Assembly (NCBI RefSeq): GCF_039522605.1
Contig: NZ_BAAADS010000025.1
Span: 1-64,000 of the forward strand
DNA length: 64,000 nucleotides
Direction of reading: 5' to 3'
DNA from: Lentibacillus siamensis
Lineage (GTDB): Bacteria; Bacillota; Bacilli; Bacillales; Amphibacillaceae
Under the pieces are notes generated by a model. It was not told the origin of the DNA and ran no database searches. It saw nothing but the letters and a program-made list of their open reading frames with translations. The translations under genes and the position numbers were made by a program. This document shows, in pieces, positions 31,841 through 41,061 of this stretch (positions within the stretch are counted from its first letter, which is position 1; each line of letters begins with the position of its first letter).

Positions 31841-32352
31841 TGACAATATGGATGTGGCTTTTTATTATAACGGTAATTGCACAGCGGCTGATTGAACTGT
31901 ATATTGCGAAACAGAATGAGCTTTGGATGAAGGAGAGAGGCGGGGTTGAAAAAGGTGAGAAGCATTATAAATGGTTTATTTTGCTGCATGGTTTCTTCTT
32001 CGTGTCTATGATAACGGAAGCTGTAGTTGATGGAAATTCAGTTACGGAAATCAGCTACTTTTGGTTTACCGTTTTTTTGCTTACTCAAATGTGCAGAATT
32101 TGGTGTATTCAGGCACTAGGTCCGTTCTGGAATACAAAGGTCATTGTTCTGCCAGGGGTTGCATTAATTCGAAAAGGTCCATATAAGTATGTGAAACATC
32201 CGAATTATATTATCGTTGCAATCGAATTGTTCGTTATTCCTTTTATCTTGGGTGCACAGATTACAGCGGTGATTTTTCCAATTCTTCACATACTATTGCT
32301 GCGGGTGCGTATCCCCCGGGAGGAAAAAGCATTACGGAATGCGGCAACGTAA
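31840..32352 (+). CDS. bpsB: Isoprenylcysteine carboxyl methyltransferase-like protein (BpsB)
   Basis: 170-residue membrane methyltransferase of the ICMT family with four or five membrane segments and the signature GPYKYVKHPNYIIVAIE. In B. subtilis BpsB methylates the polyketides made by BpsA. ATG overlaps the bpsA stop (TAATG); a start 12 bases upstream is possible. Its product probably sits in the membrane and modifies alkylpyrones there. Confidence 0.88.
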   Translation: MTIWMWLFIITVIAQRLIELYIAKQNELWMKERGGVEKGEKHYKWFILLHGFFFVSMITEAVVDGNSVTEISYFWFTVFLLTQMCRIWCIQALGPFWNTKVIVLPGVALIRKGPYKYVKHPNYIIVAIELFVIPFILGAQITAVIFPILHILLLRVRIPREEKALRNAAT

Positions 32353-32353
32353 A

Positions 32354-32390
32354 AATCGGGAACAGTTATATTTACTGTTCCCGATTTTTA
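32354..32390 (+). terminator. Terminator after bpsB
   Basis: AAAAATCGGGAACAGT and ACTGTTCCCGATTTTT: perfect 16-base stem with a 5-base loop and T tail; works on both strands. Confidence 0.92.
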
Positions 32391-32432
32391 CTGTGAGGTT
32401 TTCCATAATCCTGGAATGAATGGTGCAAACCT

Positions 32433-33107
32433 TCATTTTTTATGCATATATTTAGCAATGTACATGAAAGGTGTATCGATTAGTGCTACTACAAATTTGA
32501 TAATATATGTTGTTATGAAAATTTCCAGCCAGACTGTCATCGGAAATTGCCCCAGAAATGCGATGGAACAAAAAACGGCGGAGTCCAGAAGCTGACTGAG
32601 CATCGTGCTTCCGTTATTCCGGATCCACAAAAATTTATCTGCAGGGAATAATTTGCGCAGTCTGTCGTATATCCACACATCAAAGTACTGACTTACTGCA
32701 TACGCAGCCAGGCTACCGGCTGCAACCCTTGGAATCATTCCAAAAATCATTTGCAGCGACTCATGGGCGACATCATCCGGAGCTGGGTTAAACACAAGAG
32801 ATATCTGCATCATTACCGTCATGGCAATCAGTGTTGAAAATCCCATCCAGACTGCCTTTTTGGCATCGTTTTTTCCATATTTTTCATTTAAAATATCCGT
32901 GGCCAGATAGGCGGTACCATAAATGATATTTCCAAGTGTCGCTGTCATTCCAAACAGTTCAACCGTTTTTAACACTTGAATATTGGCAATCACTGTGGCC
33001 ATGCCAACCCAAACAAACAAGCCCATTTTCCCAAACATGCGATAAAAAAGCAGCAGTAATGAAAAATTGAGCAGTGCAAATAAGATCCAAATTAATTCAT
33101 TTGGCAT
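32433..33107 (-). CDS. Queuosine precursor transporter (YhhQ/QueT-type, VUT family)
   Basis: 224 residues with six membrane segments. The VUT/DUF165 landmarks are present: GNIIYGTAYLATDILNEKYGK and the polar RNNGSTMLSQLLDSAVF. E. coli YhhQ imports preQ0/preQ1. A preQ1-I riboswitch covers its ribosome binding site, which supports a queuosine precursor as substrate. The ATG at 33107 follows AGGAGG. Confidence 0.9.
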   Translation of the reverse strand: MPNELIWILFALLNFSLLLLFYRMFGKMGLFVWVGMATVIANIQVLKTVELFGMTATLGNIIYGTAYLATDILNEKYGKNDAKKAVWMGFSTLIAMTVMMQISLVFNPAPDDVAHESLQMIFGMIPRVAAGSLAAYAVSQYFDVWIYDRLRKLFPADKFLWIRNNGSTMLSQLLDSAVFCSIAFLGQFPMTVWLEIFITTYIIKFVVALIDTPFMYIAKYMHKK

Positions 33108-33114
33108 TTTTCTT

Positions 33115-33155
33115 CCTCCTTAGTTTTGATAACGCGGGAGTTTGCGAACCGCGTA
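33115..33155 (-). promoter_or_regulatory. preQ1-I riboswitch
   Basis: On the minus strand: ACGCGGTTCGCAAACTC, CCGCGT, TATCAAAACTAAGGAGG. The small P1 stem CGCGG/CCGCG, the C-rich loop partner and the A-rich tail AAAACTAAGG match the class I preQ1 pseudoknot. The tail includes the ribosome binding site, so ligand binding should block translation of the transporter gene. Confidence 0.88.
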
Positions 33156-33240
33156 AAACAACAACGTTTATTATACGGATTCGGTATTAAAAAGGCAAGG
33201 TTAAAACTTACTGCGGGCAAGGAATGTAAAACTACGAACA

Positions 33241-33535
33241 AAAGCGGAAGCGCCCGTTTAGCAACGTACAAAGTGGAGTACTCCGCAATGAGATAAAGGA
33301 AACATGCCCTGACAAAGGGTATGCCGACGTTGGCGCGGGAGGCCGGTTTTAGTCGGCCTTCCTTAAAACACGAACCGGTGTTGACTTTCACCACAAGGGT
33401 ATAAGTGCTACTAAGCCTCTGGTTTCACCAATCGGCAAGTCTTCTTTATCGTAGTGAGGAAGTGTGAAGTTTGGGACTGCGCTAAATGCTCGCCCCACCA
33501 AAATCTCTGCTAGTCGCTGGGCGCTGGAGCTGGAC
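33241..33535. mobile_element. Long imperfect inverted-repeat element (MITE-like)
   Basis: Left end AAAGCGGAAGCGCCCGTTTAG and right end (read on the other strand) CAGCTCCAGCGCCCAGCGACTAG share AGC, AGCGCCC and TAGC in order. Internal hairpins include GGAGGCCG/CGGCCTTCC. It has higher G+C than its surroundings and no credible gene. I recognise such AAGCGGAAGCGCC-type elements as common between genes in Bacillaceae. The role is unknown; it might be a non-autonomous element or a structured RNA. Confidence 0.6.
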
Positions 33536-33601
33536 GTGGCTGATTAGGGGCCAGTGCATTATTCACATCTACAAAATTTATAATTTCCTGGTAGAGATAC
33601 C

Positions 33602-33637
33602 AAAAAAAGCGGTAATCCATTACAGATTACCGCTTTC
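33602..33637 (-). terminator. Terminator of the cold shock gene
   Basis: On the minus strand AGCGGTAATC and GATTACCGCT form a stem followed by TTTTTT, 14 bases after the csp stop codon. Confidence 0.88.
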
Positions 33638-33650
33638 GTATATGACTTCG

Positions 33651-33851
33651 TTATTTTTTGATTACGTTTGCAGCTTGTGGGCCACGTTCGCCTTCAACAA
33701 TTTCAAAGTCAACTTCCTGGCCCTCTTCCAGTGATTTGAAGCCTTCTTCCTGAATTGCGGAATAATGAACGAATACGTCGTTTCCTTCTTCAACCTGGAT
33801 AAAGCCGTACCCCTTTTCAGCGTTGAACCACTTAACTACTCCATTTTCCAT
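33651..33851 (-). CDS. Cold shock protein (CspA/CspB family)
   Basis: 66-residue OB-fold RNA chaperone with RNP1 KGYGFI and RNP2 DVFVHY, starting MENGVVKWFN. The frame is open for nine more codons upstream, but ATG 33851 fits the family and follows AGGATTATTCAC. A long leader of about 160 bases precedes it, as usual for cold shock genes. Confidence 0.93.
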   Translation of the reverse strand: MENGVVKWFNAEKGYGFIQVEEGNDVFVHYSAIQEEGFKSLEEGQEVDFEIVEGERGPQAANVIKK

Positions 33852-34047
33852 GTGAATAATCCTCCTAAAAACTTTCACGTAAAACGTGGTAATACAAAGG
33901 CAGATAAATGAATACCAAAAAAGACACCCTCATATAGAAGTGTAGAATCACATGTACACCTACTTCTATAGAAGCTGTCTGTCAATAATGATTCCATACA
34001 TCTTCTTTGCTTACGTCTAATATAGCGCATTTTAGGCTGTCAGTCAA
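33852..34047 (-). promoter_or_regulatory. Promoter and long leader of the cold shock gene
   Basis: On the minus strand TTGACT (34047-34042), a 17-base spacer and TATATT (34024-34019) make a near-consensus sigma-A promoter. The resulting untranslated leader of about 160 bases contains a hairpin built on CTTCTATAGAAG-type sequence, consistent with the temperature-responsive leaders of csp genes. No gene lies in 33852-34196. Confidence 0.7.
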
Positions 34048-34196
34048 GAAAATGTCATGCTTATTTGCGATTTTCTGACTTTTTATACCATGAAATGAAT
34101 AAACATGTATTTTATAAAATTGAGTGAAAGTTATGTAAAAAACAGGATAAGTACGTTAAACTATAAGTAACCGATAGAGAGGAGTGAGCTTCACGT

Positions 34197-35867
34197 ATGC
34201 CTACTGATATCGAAATCGCACAAAATGCTACACTGAAACCGATTGGTGAGATTGCCGAAAATCTTGATCTGGCCGATAGTGACTGGGAACCGTACGGCCA
34301 CACTAAAGCTAAATTGTCGGACAAACTGTTGGAGAAACTAGAGAAAAAGCAAGACGGAAAAATTATTTTGGTAACTTCCATTAATCCGACACCAGCAGGG
34401 GAAGGAAAGTCAACTGTAACTGTCGGTCTCGGACAAGCGCTTAACCGTCTTGGCAAAAAAGCAATTATTGCACTCAGAGAGCCTTCACTTGGTCCGGTTA
34501 TGGGAATGAAAGGAGGCGCTGCAGGCGGAGGATATTCACAGGTGCTCCCGATGGAAGACATTAACCTGCATTTTACCGGAGATTTGCACGCCATCACAAG
34601 CGCCAACAATGCCTTGAGCGCTTTTATTGATAACCATATACATAGAGGGAATGAACTCAATATTGACCCCCGTCGGATTGAATGGAAGCGTGTAATGGAC
34701 ATGAATGATCGCGTTCTCCGGCAAATTGTAGTCGGACTTGGCGGACCGTTGCGCGGTGTCCCAAGAGAAGATGGTTTTAATATTACGGTAGCTTCAGAAA
34801 TAATGGCAATCCTCTGTTTAGCAACCAGCTTGGAAAATTTGAAAGAACGAATCGCAAAAATTGTTGTTGGTTATACGTATGATGAAGAACCGGTAACCGT
34901 CAAAGATCTTAAAATGGAAGGTGCACTTACATTACTGTTGAAGGATGCCATTAAGCCGAACCTTGTCCAGACGGTTGAAAACACACCGGCAATTATACAT
35001 GGTGGTCCTTTTGCAAATATTGCCCACGGCTGTAACAGCATTATGGCTACCAAAACAGCGGCCAAGCTTGGAGATTACGTTGTTACGGAGTCAGGATTTG
35101 GTGCAGACCTCGGACTGGAGAAATTTCTCGATATAAAATCACGAGCAGGTGAATTTGATACGGATGCAGTCGTGATTGTTGCTACTGTCCGAGCATTAAA
35201 AATGCATGGCGGCGTTGCAAAAGATGATTTAAAATCAGAGAATATTGATGCCTTAGAAGCAGGCATGGTCAATTTACAGAAGCATATTGAAACAGTTGAG
35301 CAATTTGGTCTGCCATATGTTGTTGCCATCAATAAATTCCCGAACGATACAGAAGCGGAAACAGATTACATTACAGACTGGTGTGAAGCAAGAGGAATTG
35401 ACGCAGCCTTAACTGATATTTGGGCACATGGCGGGGAAGGCGGAATGGAACTGGCCAGAAATGTCGTTCAAACAGCTCAATCACCGGAACGAAATTTTCA
35501 GCGAATTTATGAGCTGGAGGATTCCCTCGATACAAAAATACGAAAAATCGCCCAAAAAGTGTATGGTGCTGATGACATTGAACTAACCGCTAAAGCTCAA
35601 AAACAGCTTGCTTTTTACGAAAAACAGGGGTGGGGCAATTTACCGGTATGCATGGCAAAAACACAGTATTCCTTATCCGATGACCCGTCATTGCTTGGCA
35701 GACCATCCGGTTTTACGATAACTGTCAGGGAATTACGTGCATCCATTGGAGCAGGCTTTATTGTCGTATTAACCGGCGACATGATGACAATGCCCGGTCT
35801 GCCTAAAAAACCAGCAGCATTAAATATGGACGTGACCGAAGACGGGAAAATCAGGGGACTATTTTAA
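34197..35867 (+). CDS. fhs: Formate-tetrahydrofolate ligase
   Basis: 556 residues. ATP-dependent formation of 10-formyl-tetrahydrofolate from formate. The P-loop-like TPAGEGKSTVTVGLGQAL (about 65-82) and the family stretches GGAAGGGYSQVLPMEDINLH and GDMMTMPGLPKKPA are intact. Feeds one-carbon units to purine and, indirectly, thymidylate synthesis; thyA and folA lie 2 kb downstream. Overlaps the HD gene by one base. Confidence 0.96.
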   Translation: MPTDIEIAQNATLKPIGEIAENLDLADSDWEPYGHTKAKLSDKLLEKLEKKQDGKIILVTSINPTPAGEGKSTVTVGLGQALNRLGKKAIIALREPSLGPVMGMKGGAAGGGYSQVLPMEDINLHFTGDLHAITSANNALSAFIDNHIHRGNELNIDPRRIEWKRVMDMNDRVLRQIVVGLGGPLRGVPREDGFNITVASEIMAILCLATSLENLKERIAKIVVGYTYDEEPVTVKDLKMEGALTLLLKDAIKPNLVQTVENTPAIIHGGPFANIAHGCNSIMATKTAAKLGDYVVTESGFGADLGLEKFLDIKSRAGEFDTDAVVIVATVRALKMHGGVAKDDLKSENIDALEAGMVNLQKHIETVEQFGLPYVVAINKFPNDTEAETDYITDWCEARGIDAALTDIWAHGGEGGMELARNVVQTAQSPERNFQRIYELEDSLDTKIRKIAQKVYGADDIELTAKAQKQLAFYEKQGWGNLPVCMAKTQYSLSDDPSLLGRPSGFTITVRELRASIGAGFIVVLTGDMMTMPGLPKKPAALNMDVTEDGKIRGLF

Positions 35868-36463
35868 TGAACAATGAAAATAAACTTACTGCAATCCGGA
35901 GGTACGTGTTTTCCATTTTCAACAATGATGCTACAGGGCACGATTTTTATCATATGAAGCGGGTTGCGGATGCAGCAAGAACAATTGCAGAAGCGGAAAA
36001 TGCGAATTCATTTATTTGTGAGGCTGCTGCCTGGATTCATGATATAGGGGATGGGAAACTATTTGCCGATCAATCTGAAGCAATTAGTGACCTTAGAGCA
36101 TTTCTCTTGTCCAATGGTGTTACGGAAGATGAAACCCGCAGAATTCTGCAGGCGGCAAAAGATGTATCATTTCGAAAAGGGAACATTCCAGAAACGTTGG
36201 AAGGAAAAATTGTTCAGGATGCGGACAGACTTGATGCTATCGGTGCAGTCGGCATTGCCCGAACGTTTGCCTATGGAGGTTCAAAGGGACAATTGATTTG
36301 GAACAGCGCGGAAAAAGATAATTCGTCCATTCAACACTTTTATGATAAATTATTGCTTTTAAAGGGATTGATGAATACTGACAGTGCCATCCGGATTGCT
36401 GAGGAAAGACATCGCTTTATGGAAATGTATCTGGAACAATTTTTTAGTGAGTGGGGCAGGTGA
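35867..36463 (+). CDS. HD domain phosphohydrolase (YedJ-like)
   Basis: 198 residues with the HD metal-dependent phosphohydrolase signature: TGHDFYHMKRV, AAWIHDIGDGK and a later VQDADRLDAIGAVGIAR. Members act on nucleotides; the substrate is unknown. Co-translated with fhs (TAATG). Confidence 0.88.
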   Translation: MNNENKLTAIRRYVFSIFNNDATGHDFYHMKRVADAARTIAEAENANSFICEAAAWIHDIGDGKLFADQSEAISDLRAFLLSNGVTEDETRRILQAAKDVSFRKGNIPETLEGKIVQDADRLDAIGAVGIARTFAYGGSKGQLIWNSAEKDNSSIQHFYDKLLLLKGLMNTDSAIRIAEERHRFMEMYLEQFFSEWGR

Positions 36464-36487
36464 AAGGTAATTTCCTTTCCACCTGCA
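36457..36487. terminator. Hairpin between convergent genes
   Basis: GCAGGTGAAAGG and CCTTTCCACCTGC pair with one bulge, between the HD gene and the NlpC/P60 gene. No T run. Confidence 0.5.
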
Positions 36488-36497
36488 TCACAGGTTC

Positions 36498-37502
36498 CTA
36501 TTTAACAACTCGGGCACCAAGATATCTGGAACTCCAGTATGAATTGCTCAATTTGCTTACTTCCACCCCTCTTGATGTACCTGCATGGATAAATTTCCCA
36601 TCACCAACATAAATACCCATATGTGAAGGGCCAGGCTGATACGTTTCAAAGAAGACTAGATTGCCAACTGACGGATGCTTCACAGGTACGGTGAAATTCC
36701 ACGTTTCACTAACGGTTCTGGGCATCACTTTTTCCTGTGTCCGGAAAATATATTGAATAAATCCGCTGCAATCAAATCCGTCGGGACTTTCACCACCCCA
36801 GACATATGGCGTGCCAATAAGCGAATATGCCGCATCCACAACATTTGCATAATTGTTTCCGGTAACATCGGCTGTTATAGGCTCTGTCGTTTCTTTCGTA
36901 TCTTTTATTGTCTTTTGCTCAACTTTTTCCTCTTTATTGGTTTCATACAGTGCCGTCAGGGAGGAGGAAGAAACATCTTCAGTCAAATTAATTTCATGCT
37001 CATTCTCCGCAACCTGAAGGGCTTTTTGAGTGAGCGGGCCATAAATTCCATCGATATCACCGGTATAGTAGCCAAAATACTGCAATGATTCCTGAACGGT
37101 TTTAACATCCTCACTTTTCATTCCGGGATGGATCGATTCTGACATATCTTTAAGCTTTTCGATTTGTTCTTCTTTCTCTTTCCTGATTAGTTGATGAATA
37201 GTTATTCTGTTTGCTGTACCGGTAACGTCCATATTATGCTGATCCTGAAACTTTTTGATTGCGTGCTCGGTCAATATACCAAAGTCATCATCAATTTTAT
37301 CATCAAAATAAGACAGCTTATGAAGCTTGCGCTGCAGTATTCCTACTCTTTCGTTATGCTGGCCAAATTGAGGTGCCTGTTCCAGCAGTTGTTCATTTTG
37401 AATCATCGGATACGCGTCAACGTAGACGGCAAACGGTTGACTTATTGCATAGCTGTAGAGGACGGATTGTTTAATTACGTGTTGGACAGTGCTATAAGGC
37501 AT
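36498..37502 (-). CDS. NlpC/P60 peptidoglycan hydrolase with two PG-binding domains
   Basis: 334 residues. Two peptidoglycan-binding type 1 domains (about 52-105 and 125-180), a Lys/Glu/Thr-rich linker (190-215), then a C40 cysteine peptidase: DGFDCSGFIQYIF (catalytic Cys), PSHMGIYVGDGKFIHAGTSRG (catalytic His). Cleaves peptide stems, probably the D-Glu-DAP bond as LytE/LytF-type enzymes do. No clear cleavable signal peptide at the N-terminus, so export is not explained. Confidence 0.9.
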   Translation of the reverse strand: MPYSTVQHVIKQSVLYSYAISQPFAVYVDAYPMIQNEQLLEQAPQFGQHNERVGILQRKLHKLSYFDDKIDDDFGILTEHAIKKFQDQHNMDVTGTANRITIHQLIRKEKEEQIEKLKDMSESIHPGMKSEDVKTVQESLQYFGYYTGDIDGIYGPLTQKALQVAENEHEINLTEDVSSSSLTALYETNKEEKVEQKTIKDTKETTEPITADVTGNNYANVVDAAYSLIGTPYVWGGESPDGFDCSGFIQYIFRTQEKVMPRTVSETWNFTVPVKHPSVGNLVFFETYQPGPSHMGIYVGDGKFIHAGTSRGVEVSKLSNSYWSSRYLGARVVK

Positions 37503-37635
37503 GCAAATATATCCCCTTTCCTGAAGTGACTCCTAACCAGATTTATGTCGATTAAATAATAAATATGCTGCTGCCGGTTTTACGTTTATGTTACAATGGA
37601 TTTAATTAAATATGTTCGGTATGGAGGGGAACAAC

Positions 37636-38592
37636 ATGCAATATGGCGAGCAGGCTTATTTAGAGCTATGCAGACAGGTATTGGAACACGGAAATAAGAA
37701 AGCGGATCGGACAAATACAGGCACGTACTCCGTATTCGGACGCCAGATGCGATTTGATTTAAGTGAAGGATTTCCGCTCCTGACAACCAAAAAAGTGCCA
37801 TTTCGACTTATTGCAAGCGAATTACTATGGTTTATCAAAGGGGATACGAACATCCGCTATCTTTTGCAAAACAACAATAATATCTGGAATGAATGGGCAT
37901 TTAAAAAATGGGTGGAAAGCGCAGAATATGATGGCCCGGATATGACGGATTTCGGAAATCGCAGTCAACGTGATCCTGAATTCAATAAGAAATACCAGGA
38001 ACAAATGGCCATCTTTAAAAAACGAATACTTCAGGATGATTCATTTGCACATAAATACGGTGATTTGGGCAATGTATATGGAAAACAATGGAGAGACTGG
38101 AAGACGTCCAACGATGAGACCATTGACCAACTGAAGCAAGTGTTGGACTCGCTGCAAAACCAACCTGATTCCAGAAGGCATATTGTAACGGCTTGGAATC
38201 CGGAAGATGTTCCAAACATGGCACTTCCGCCTTGTCACACATTATTTCAATTTTATGTTGCCGATGGGAAATTGTCATGTCAGCTTTACCAGCGCAGTGC
38301 TGATATATTTCTGGGAGTACCATTTAATATAGCCAGTTATGCACTATTAACTTACCTGATTGCCCATGAATGTAATCTTGTACCAGGCGAATTTGTTCAT
38401 ACATTGGGAGATGCACATATTTACACCAATCATGTGGACCAGGTAAAAACGCAACTAGGCCGTGACATCAAACCGCTGCCGAAACTTCTTATCAATCAGG
38501 ACAAGCAATCGATATTTGACTTTGAACTGACTGATTTTAAGCTGGAGAATTATAATCCGCATCCATCGATTAAAGCGCCGATTGCTGTGTAA
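37636..38592 (+). CDS. thyA: Thymidylate synthase ThyA
   Basis: 318 residues. Converts dUMP to dTMP with methylene-tetrahydrofolate. Catalytic Cys in MALPPCHTLFQFYV; other signatures RQMRFDLSEGFPLLTTKK and FNIASYALLTYLIA. It has the longer insertion (about 90-145) seen in Lactobacillus-type enzymes. I chose the ATG at 37636 (GGAGGGGAACAAC upstream) over 37612. Followed by folA, the usual pair. Confidence 0.95.
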   Translation: MQYGEQAYLELCRQVLEHGNKKADRTNTGTYSVFGRQMRFDLSEGFPLLTTKKVPFRLIASELLWFIKGDTNIRYLLQNNNNIWNEWAFKKWVESAEYDGPDMTDFGNRSQRDPEFNKKYQEQMAIFKKRILQDDSFAHKYGDLGNVYGKQWRDWKTSNDETIDQLKQVLDSLQNQPDSRRHIVTAWNPEDVPNMALPPCHTLFQFYVADGKLSCQLYQRSADIFLGVPFNIASYALLTYLIAHECNLVPGEFVHTLGDAHIYTNHVDQVKTQLGRDIKPLPKLLINQDKQSIFDFELTDFKLENYNPHPSIKAPIAV

Positions 38593-38616
38593 CATACAAA
38601 GGGAGGATCGATAGTT

Positions 38617-39123
38617 ATGATTTCATTGCTTGTTGCCATGGATAAAAATAAAACAATCGGACTGAACAACGATCTGCCATGGCATTTACCGAACGATTTG
38701 AAATTTTTTAAGCAAAAATCCACTGGGAACACGATTATCATGGGCAGAAAAACGTATGAATCAATGGGAAAGCCACTCCCAAACCGCAAAAATGTCGTGT
38801 TAACAAAAAAACAAATGGATTTTCCCGATGAAGTGAACGTAATCCATGACGTTGACACAATTTATGATTGGAATAATGATAACCCGGAAAAGGAGTTATT
38901 GGTCATTGGTGGAGCCAACATATTCAAACAGGTGTTACCATATGCTGACCGAATGTATATAACGTGGATTGAAGCATCATTTGAAGGAGATACCTTCTTT
39001 CCGGATTTTTCTCCGTCTAACTGGAAGCTGACATCGAAAGTAAAAGGAGAAAAAAATGAAAAAAACCCTTATGAGTATTACTTTCTGCAGTATGATCGAA
39101 AAGACCAGGATGCTGAATCATGA
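38617..39123 (+). CDS. folA: Dihydrofolate reductase
   Basis: 168 residues; regenerates tetrahydrofolate from the dihydrofolate made by ThyA. Signatures LLVAMDKNKTIGLNNDLPWHLPNDL with the catalytic acidic position, IIMGRKTYESMGKPLPNR and LLVIGGANIFKQVLPYADR. Overlaps mobA by four bases (ATGA). Confidence 0.95.
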   Translation: MISLLVAMDKNKTIGLNNDLPWHLPNDLKFFKQKSTGNTIIMGRKTYESMGKPLPNRKNVVLTKKQMDFPDEVNVIHDVDTIYDWNNDNPEKELLVIGGANIFKQVLPYADRMYITWIEASFEGDTFFPDFSPSNWKLTSKVKGEKNEKNPYEYYFLQYDRKDQDAES

Positions 39124-39698
39124 ATCCTTTTGGAATTATTTTATCAGGCGGAAAATCATCCCGTATGGGAACCGATAAATCGCTCCTGCCGCTTGGAAAT
39201 AAACTGGTGATCGAACATATAGCAACGAAAATGAAAGGAATTACGTCGCAGCAGGCAATCATCACAAATACTCCGGAAAAATATGCATTTCTCAATATGG
39301 AAAAGTATTCTGACCGGCATCCAGGGAAGGGTCCGCTCGCAGGTTTGGAATCAGCGCTATATCACATCGATGCACCTGTTTTTGTTTGTGCTGCTTGCGA
39401 TATGCCATATATCAGTGCGGAAGTATACAATAGATTGCTCCATGAACTTGGACATTATGATGCTGTCGTTCCGGTCTATAATAAACGAATACATCCATTA
39501 TCCGGAATATATACGAGAGGGATACTGCCGTTAATTCAGCAGCAATTGGAGCGGGATCAGTTGAAAGTAAAAGACGTATTCCGTTTCATAAATGTTTATT
39601 ATGCAGATAATTTCACCGGAATTGCGAAAGATACACTTAAGAAGCATTTTTTTAATATGAACCATCCCGGACAGTATGAGGAAGCAAAACAATTTTAA
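39120..39698 (+). CDS. mobA: Molybdenum cofactor guanylyltransferase MobA
   Basis: 192 residues; adds GMP to molybdopterin, giving the bis-MGD form used by NarG. Nucleotide-binding LSGGKSSRMGTDKSLLPLG at 10-28, and GPLAGLESAL with CAACDMPYIS. Coupled to folA by overlap, but functionally it fits the nitrate reductase 8 kb downstream. Confidence 0.92.
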   Translation: MNPFGIILSGGKSSRMGTDKSLLPLGNKLVIEHIATKMKGITSQQAIITNTPEKYAFLNMEKYSDRHPGKGPLAGLESALYHIDAPVFVCAACDMPYISAEVYNRLLHELGHYDAVVPVYNKRIHPLSGIYTRGILPLIQQQLERDQLKVKDVFRFINVYYADNFTGIAKDTLKKHFFNMNHPGQYEEAKQF

Positions 39699-39813
39699 GT
39701 TGTTAATCTGTGGAATTTCATGTTAAACTAAAGACGCTTGCACGAGCTGTTTTTATGAATCAGGAATGATAATTAATAAACTGTCCAATAATACATATAA
39801 AGAGGGTGTTTTG

Positions 39814-40020
39814 ATGCTGGCAAATATAGGTTTTCCAGGTCTTATTCTTATACTGATTATCGCGTTGGTTGTATTCGGACCAAAAAAACTTCCGGAAATT
39901 GGAAAAGCTGCTGGTAACACGTTGCGTGAATTCAAGAAATCAGCACGTGATTTGACTGGTGATGCGACAGACGAAATTAAAGAAGCCCGTGATATGATCA
40001 AAAGTGAAGAAAGCAAATAA
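39814..40020 (+). CDS. tatA: Twin-arginine translocase TatA (first copy)
   Basis: 68 residues: one membrane helix then an amphipathic helix, with the FGPKKLPEIGKAAGNTLREF signature. Forms the Tat pore. I chose the ATG at 39814 with GAGGGTG upstream; the earlier ATG at 39766 lies in leader sequence. Confidence 0.93.
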   Translation: MLANIGFPGLILILIIALVVFGPKKLPEIGKAAGNTLREFKKSARDLTGDATDEIKEARDMIKSEESK

Positions 40021-40039
40021 TTTATTGGAGTGATTCTGC

Positions 40040-40228
40040 ATGTTAAGCAATATTGGTATTCCCGGATTAATCTTAATTCTGGTTATTGCGTTAATTGTCT
40101 TCGGACCGTCGAAATTACCGGAAATCGGCAAAGCTGTTGGTGGATCACTGAAAGAATTCAAAAAAGCAACAAAGGATATTGTTTCAGATGATGACGCAGA
40201 TGATAAACATAAATCATCAAACAAATAG
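40040..40228 (+). CDS. tatA: Twin-arginine translocase TatA (second copy)
   Basis: 62 residues, a close paralogue of the preceding gene (GLILILVIALIVFGPSKLPE, IGKAVGGSLKEFKKA). Two adjacent TatA-type genes before tatC suggest a local duplication with some specialisation. Confidence 0.92.
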   Translation: MLSNIGIPGLILILVIALIVFGPSKLPEIGKAVGGSLKEFKKATKDIVSDDDADDKHKSSNK

Positions 40229-40295
40229 TTAACTTCTGATGGTGTAGGGGATTCCTTACATCTTCTTTTATGCCTGAGTACTGGGAGTGTGAAAA

Positions 40296-41051
40296 ATGTC
40301 TGGAGAAAAACAGTATGATGATGAAAAGGAAATGAATCTAGTTGGGCATTTATCTGAATTACGAAACAGGCTGATTGTTACCGCGGTAATATTTATTGCT
40401 TTATTTTTCATTGGATTTGTTTATGTAAAGGATATCTACCACTTTTTCGTAAAAGATCTTGGCTTTACTTTAAATATTACAGGGTTGACCGATACAGTAT
40501 CTGTTTATATTACAATGGCAGGATTGGTAGCAATTATTGGAACGCTGCCGGTACTTTGTCTGCAGATTTGGCTGTTTATCAGACCGGGATTGACTAAGCA
40601 GGAGCAAAAAGCATCGTTACCCTATATTCCGGCAGTTTTTCTATTGTTTGTTGCCGGATTGACTTTCGGCTACATTGTGTTCATTGAACTTATTGTTCCG
40701 TTTTTGCTTTCCTTGAATGAAGGAATGTTTAATGAAATATTTACATATGACCGATACTTTAAATTACTTTTCCGGGTAATTGTCCCATTTGCAGTCCTTT
40801 TTGAAATTCCGGTGATCACCATGTTTTTGACGAGTCTTGGCATTCTGACACCAGCCTTTATGCGGAAAACGCGGAAATATGCCTATTTAATTCTGGCAAT
40901 CGTTGGTGCAGCAATTACACCGCCTGATTTTGTACTGCAAATTGTAGTTGCAATCCCGTTGATCCTTTTGTATGAAATCAGTATCTATCTATCAGGTATA
41001 GTGTATCGCAGAAAACTGAAAAAACATCAGGAATTTATGGAAAACGATTGA
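40296..41051 (+). CDS. tatC: Twin-arginine translocase TatC
   Basis: 251 residues, six membrane segments, with the N-terminal MNLVGHLSELRNRLIVT signature that binds twin-arginine signals. Together with the two TatA proteins it forms a minimal Gram-positive Tat system. Confidence 0.95.
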   Translation: MSGEKQYDDEKEMNLVGHLSELRNRLIVTAVIFIALFFIGFVYVKDIYHFFVKDLGFTLNITGLTDTVSVYITMAGLVAIIGTLPVLCLQIWLFIRPGLTKQEQKASLPYIPAVFLLFVAGLTFGYIVFIELIVPFLLSLNEGMFNEIFTYDRYFKLLFRVIVPFAVLFEIPVITMFLTSLGILTPAFMRKTRKYAYLILAIVGAAITPPDFVLQIVVAIPLILLYEISIYLSGIVYRRKLKKHQEFMEND

Positions 41052-41061
41052 GGTGCATGTT

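Noticed and set aside
32401..32430. Array repeat copy after bpsB
   Set aside because: TTCCATAATCCTGGAATGAA resembles the core but lacks the GGGCGC arm and any stem.
33486..33734. 82-codon open frame on the plus strand
   Set aside because: It runs through the inverted-repeat element, the csp terminator and antisense csp sequence; no ribosome binding site.
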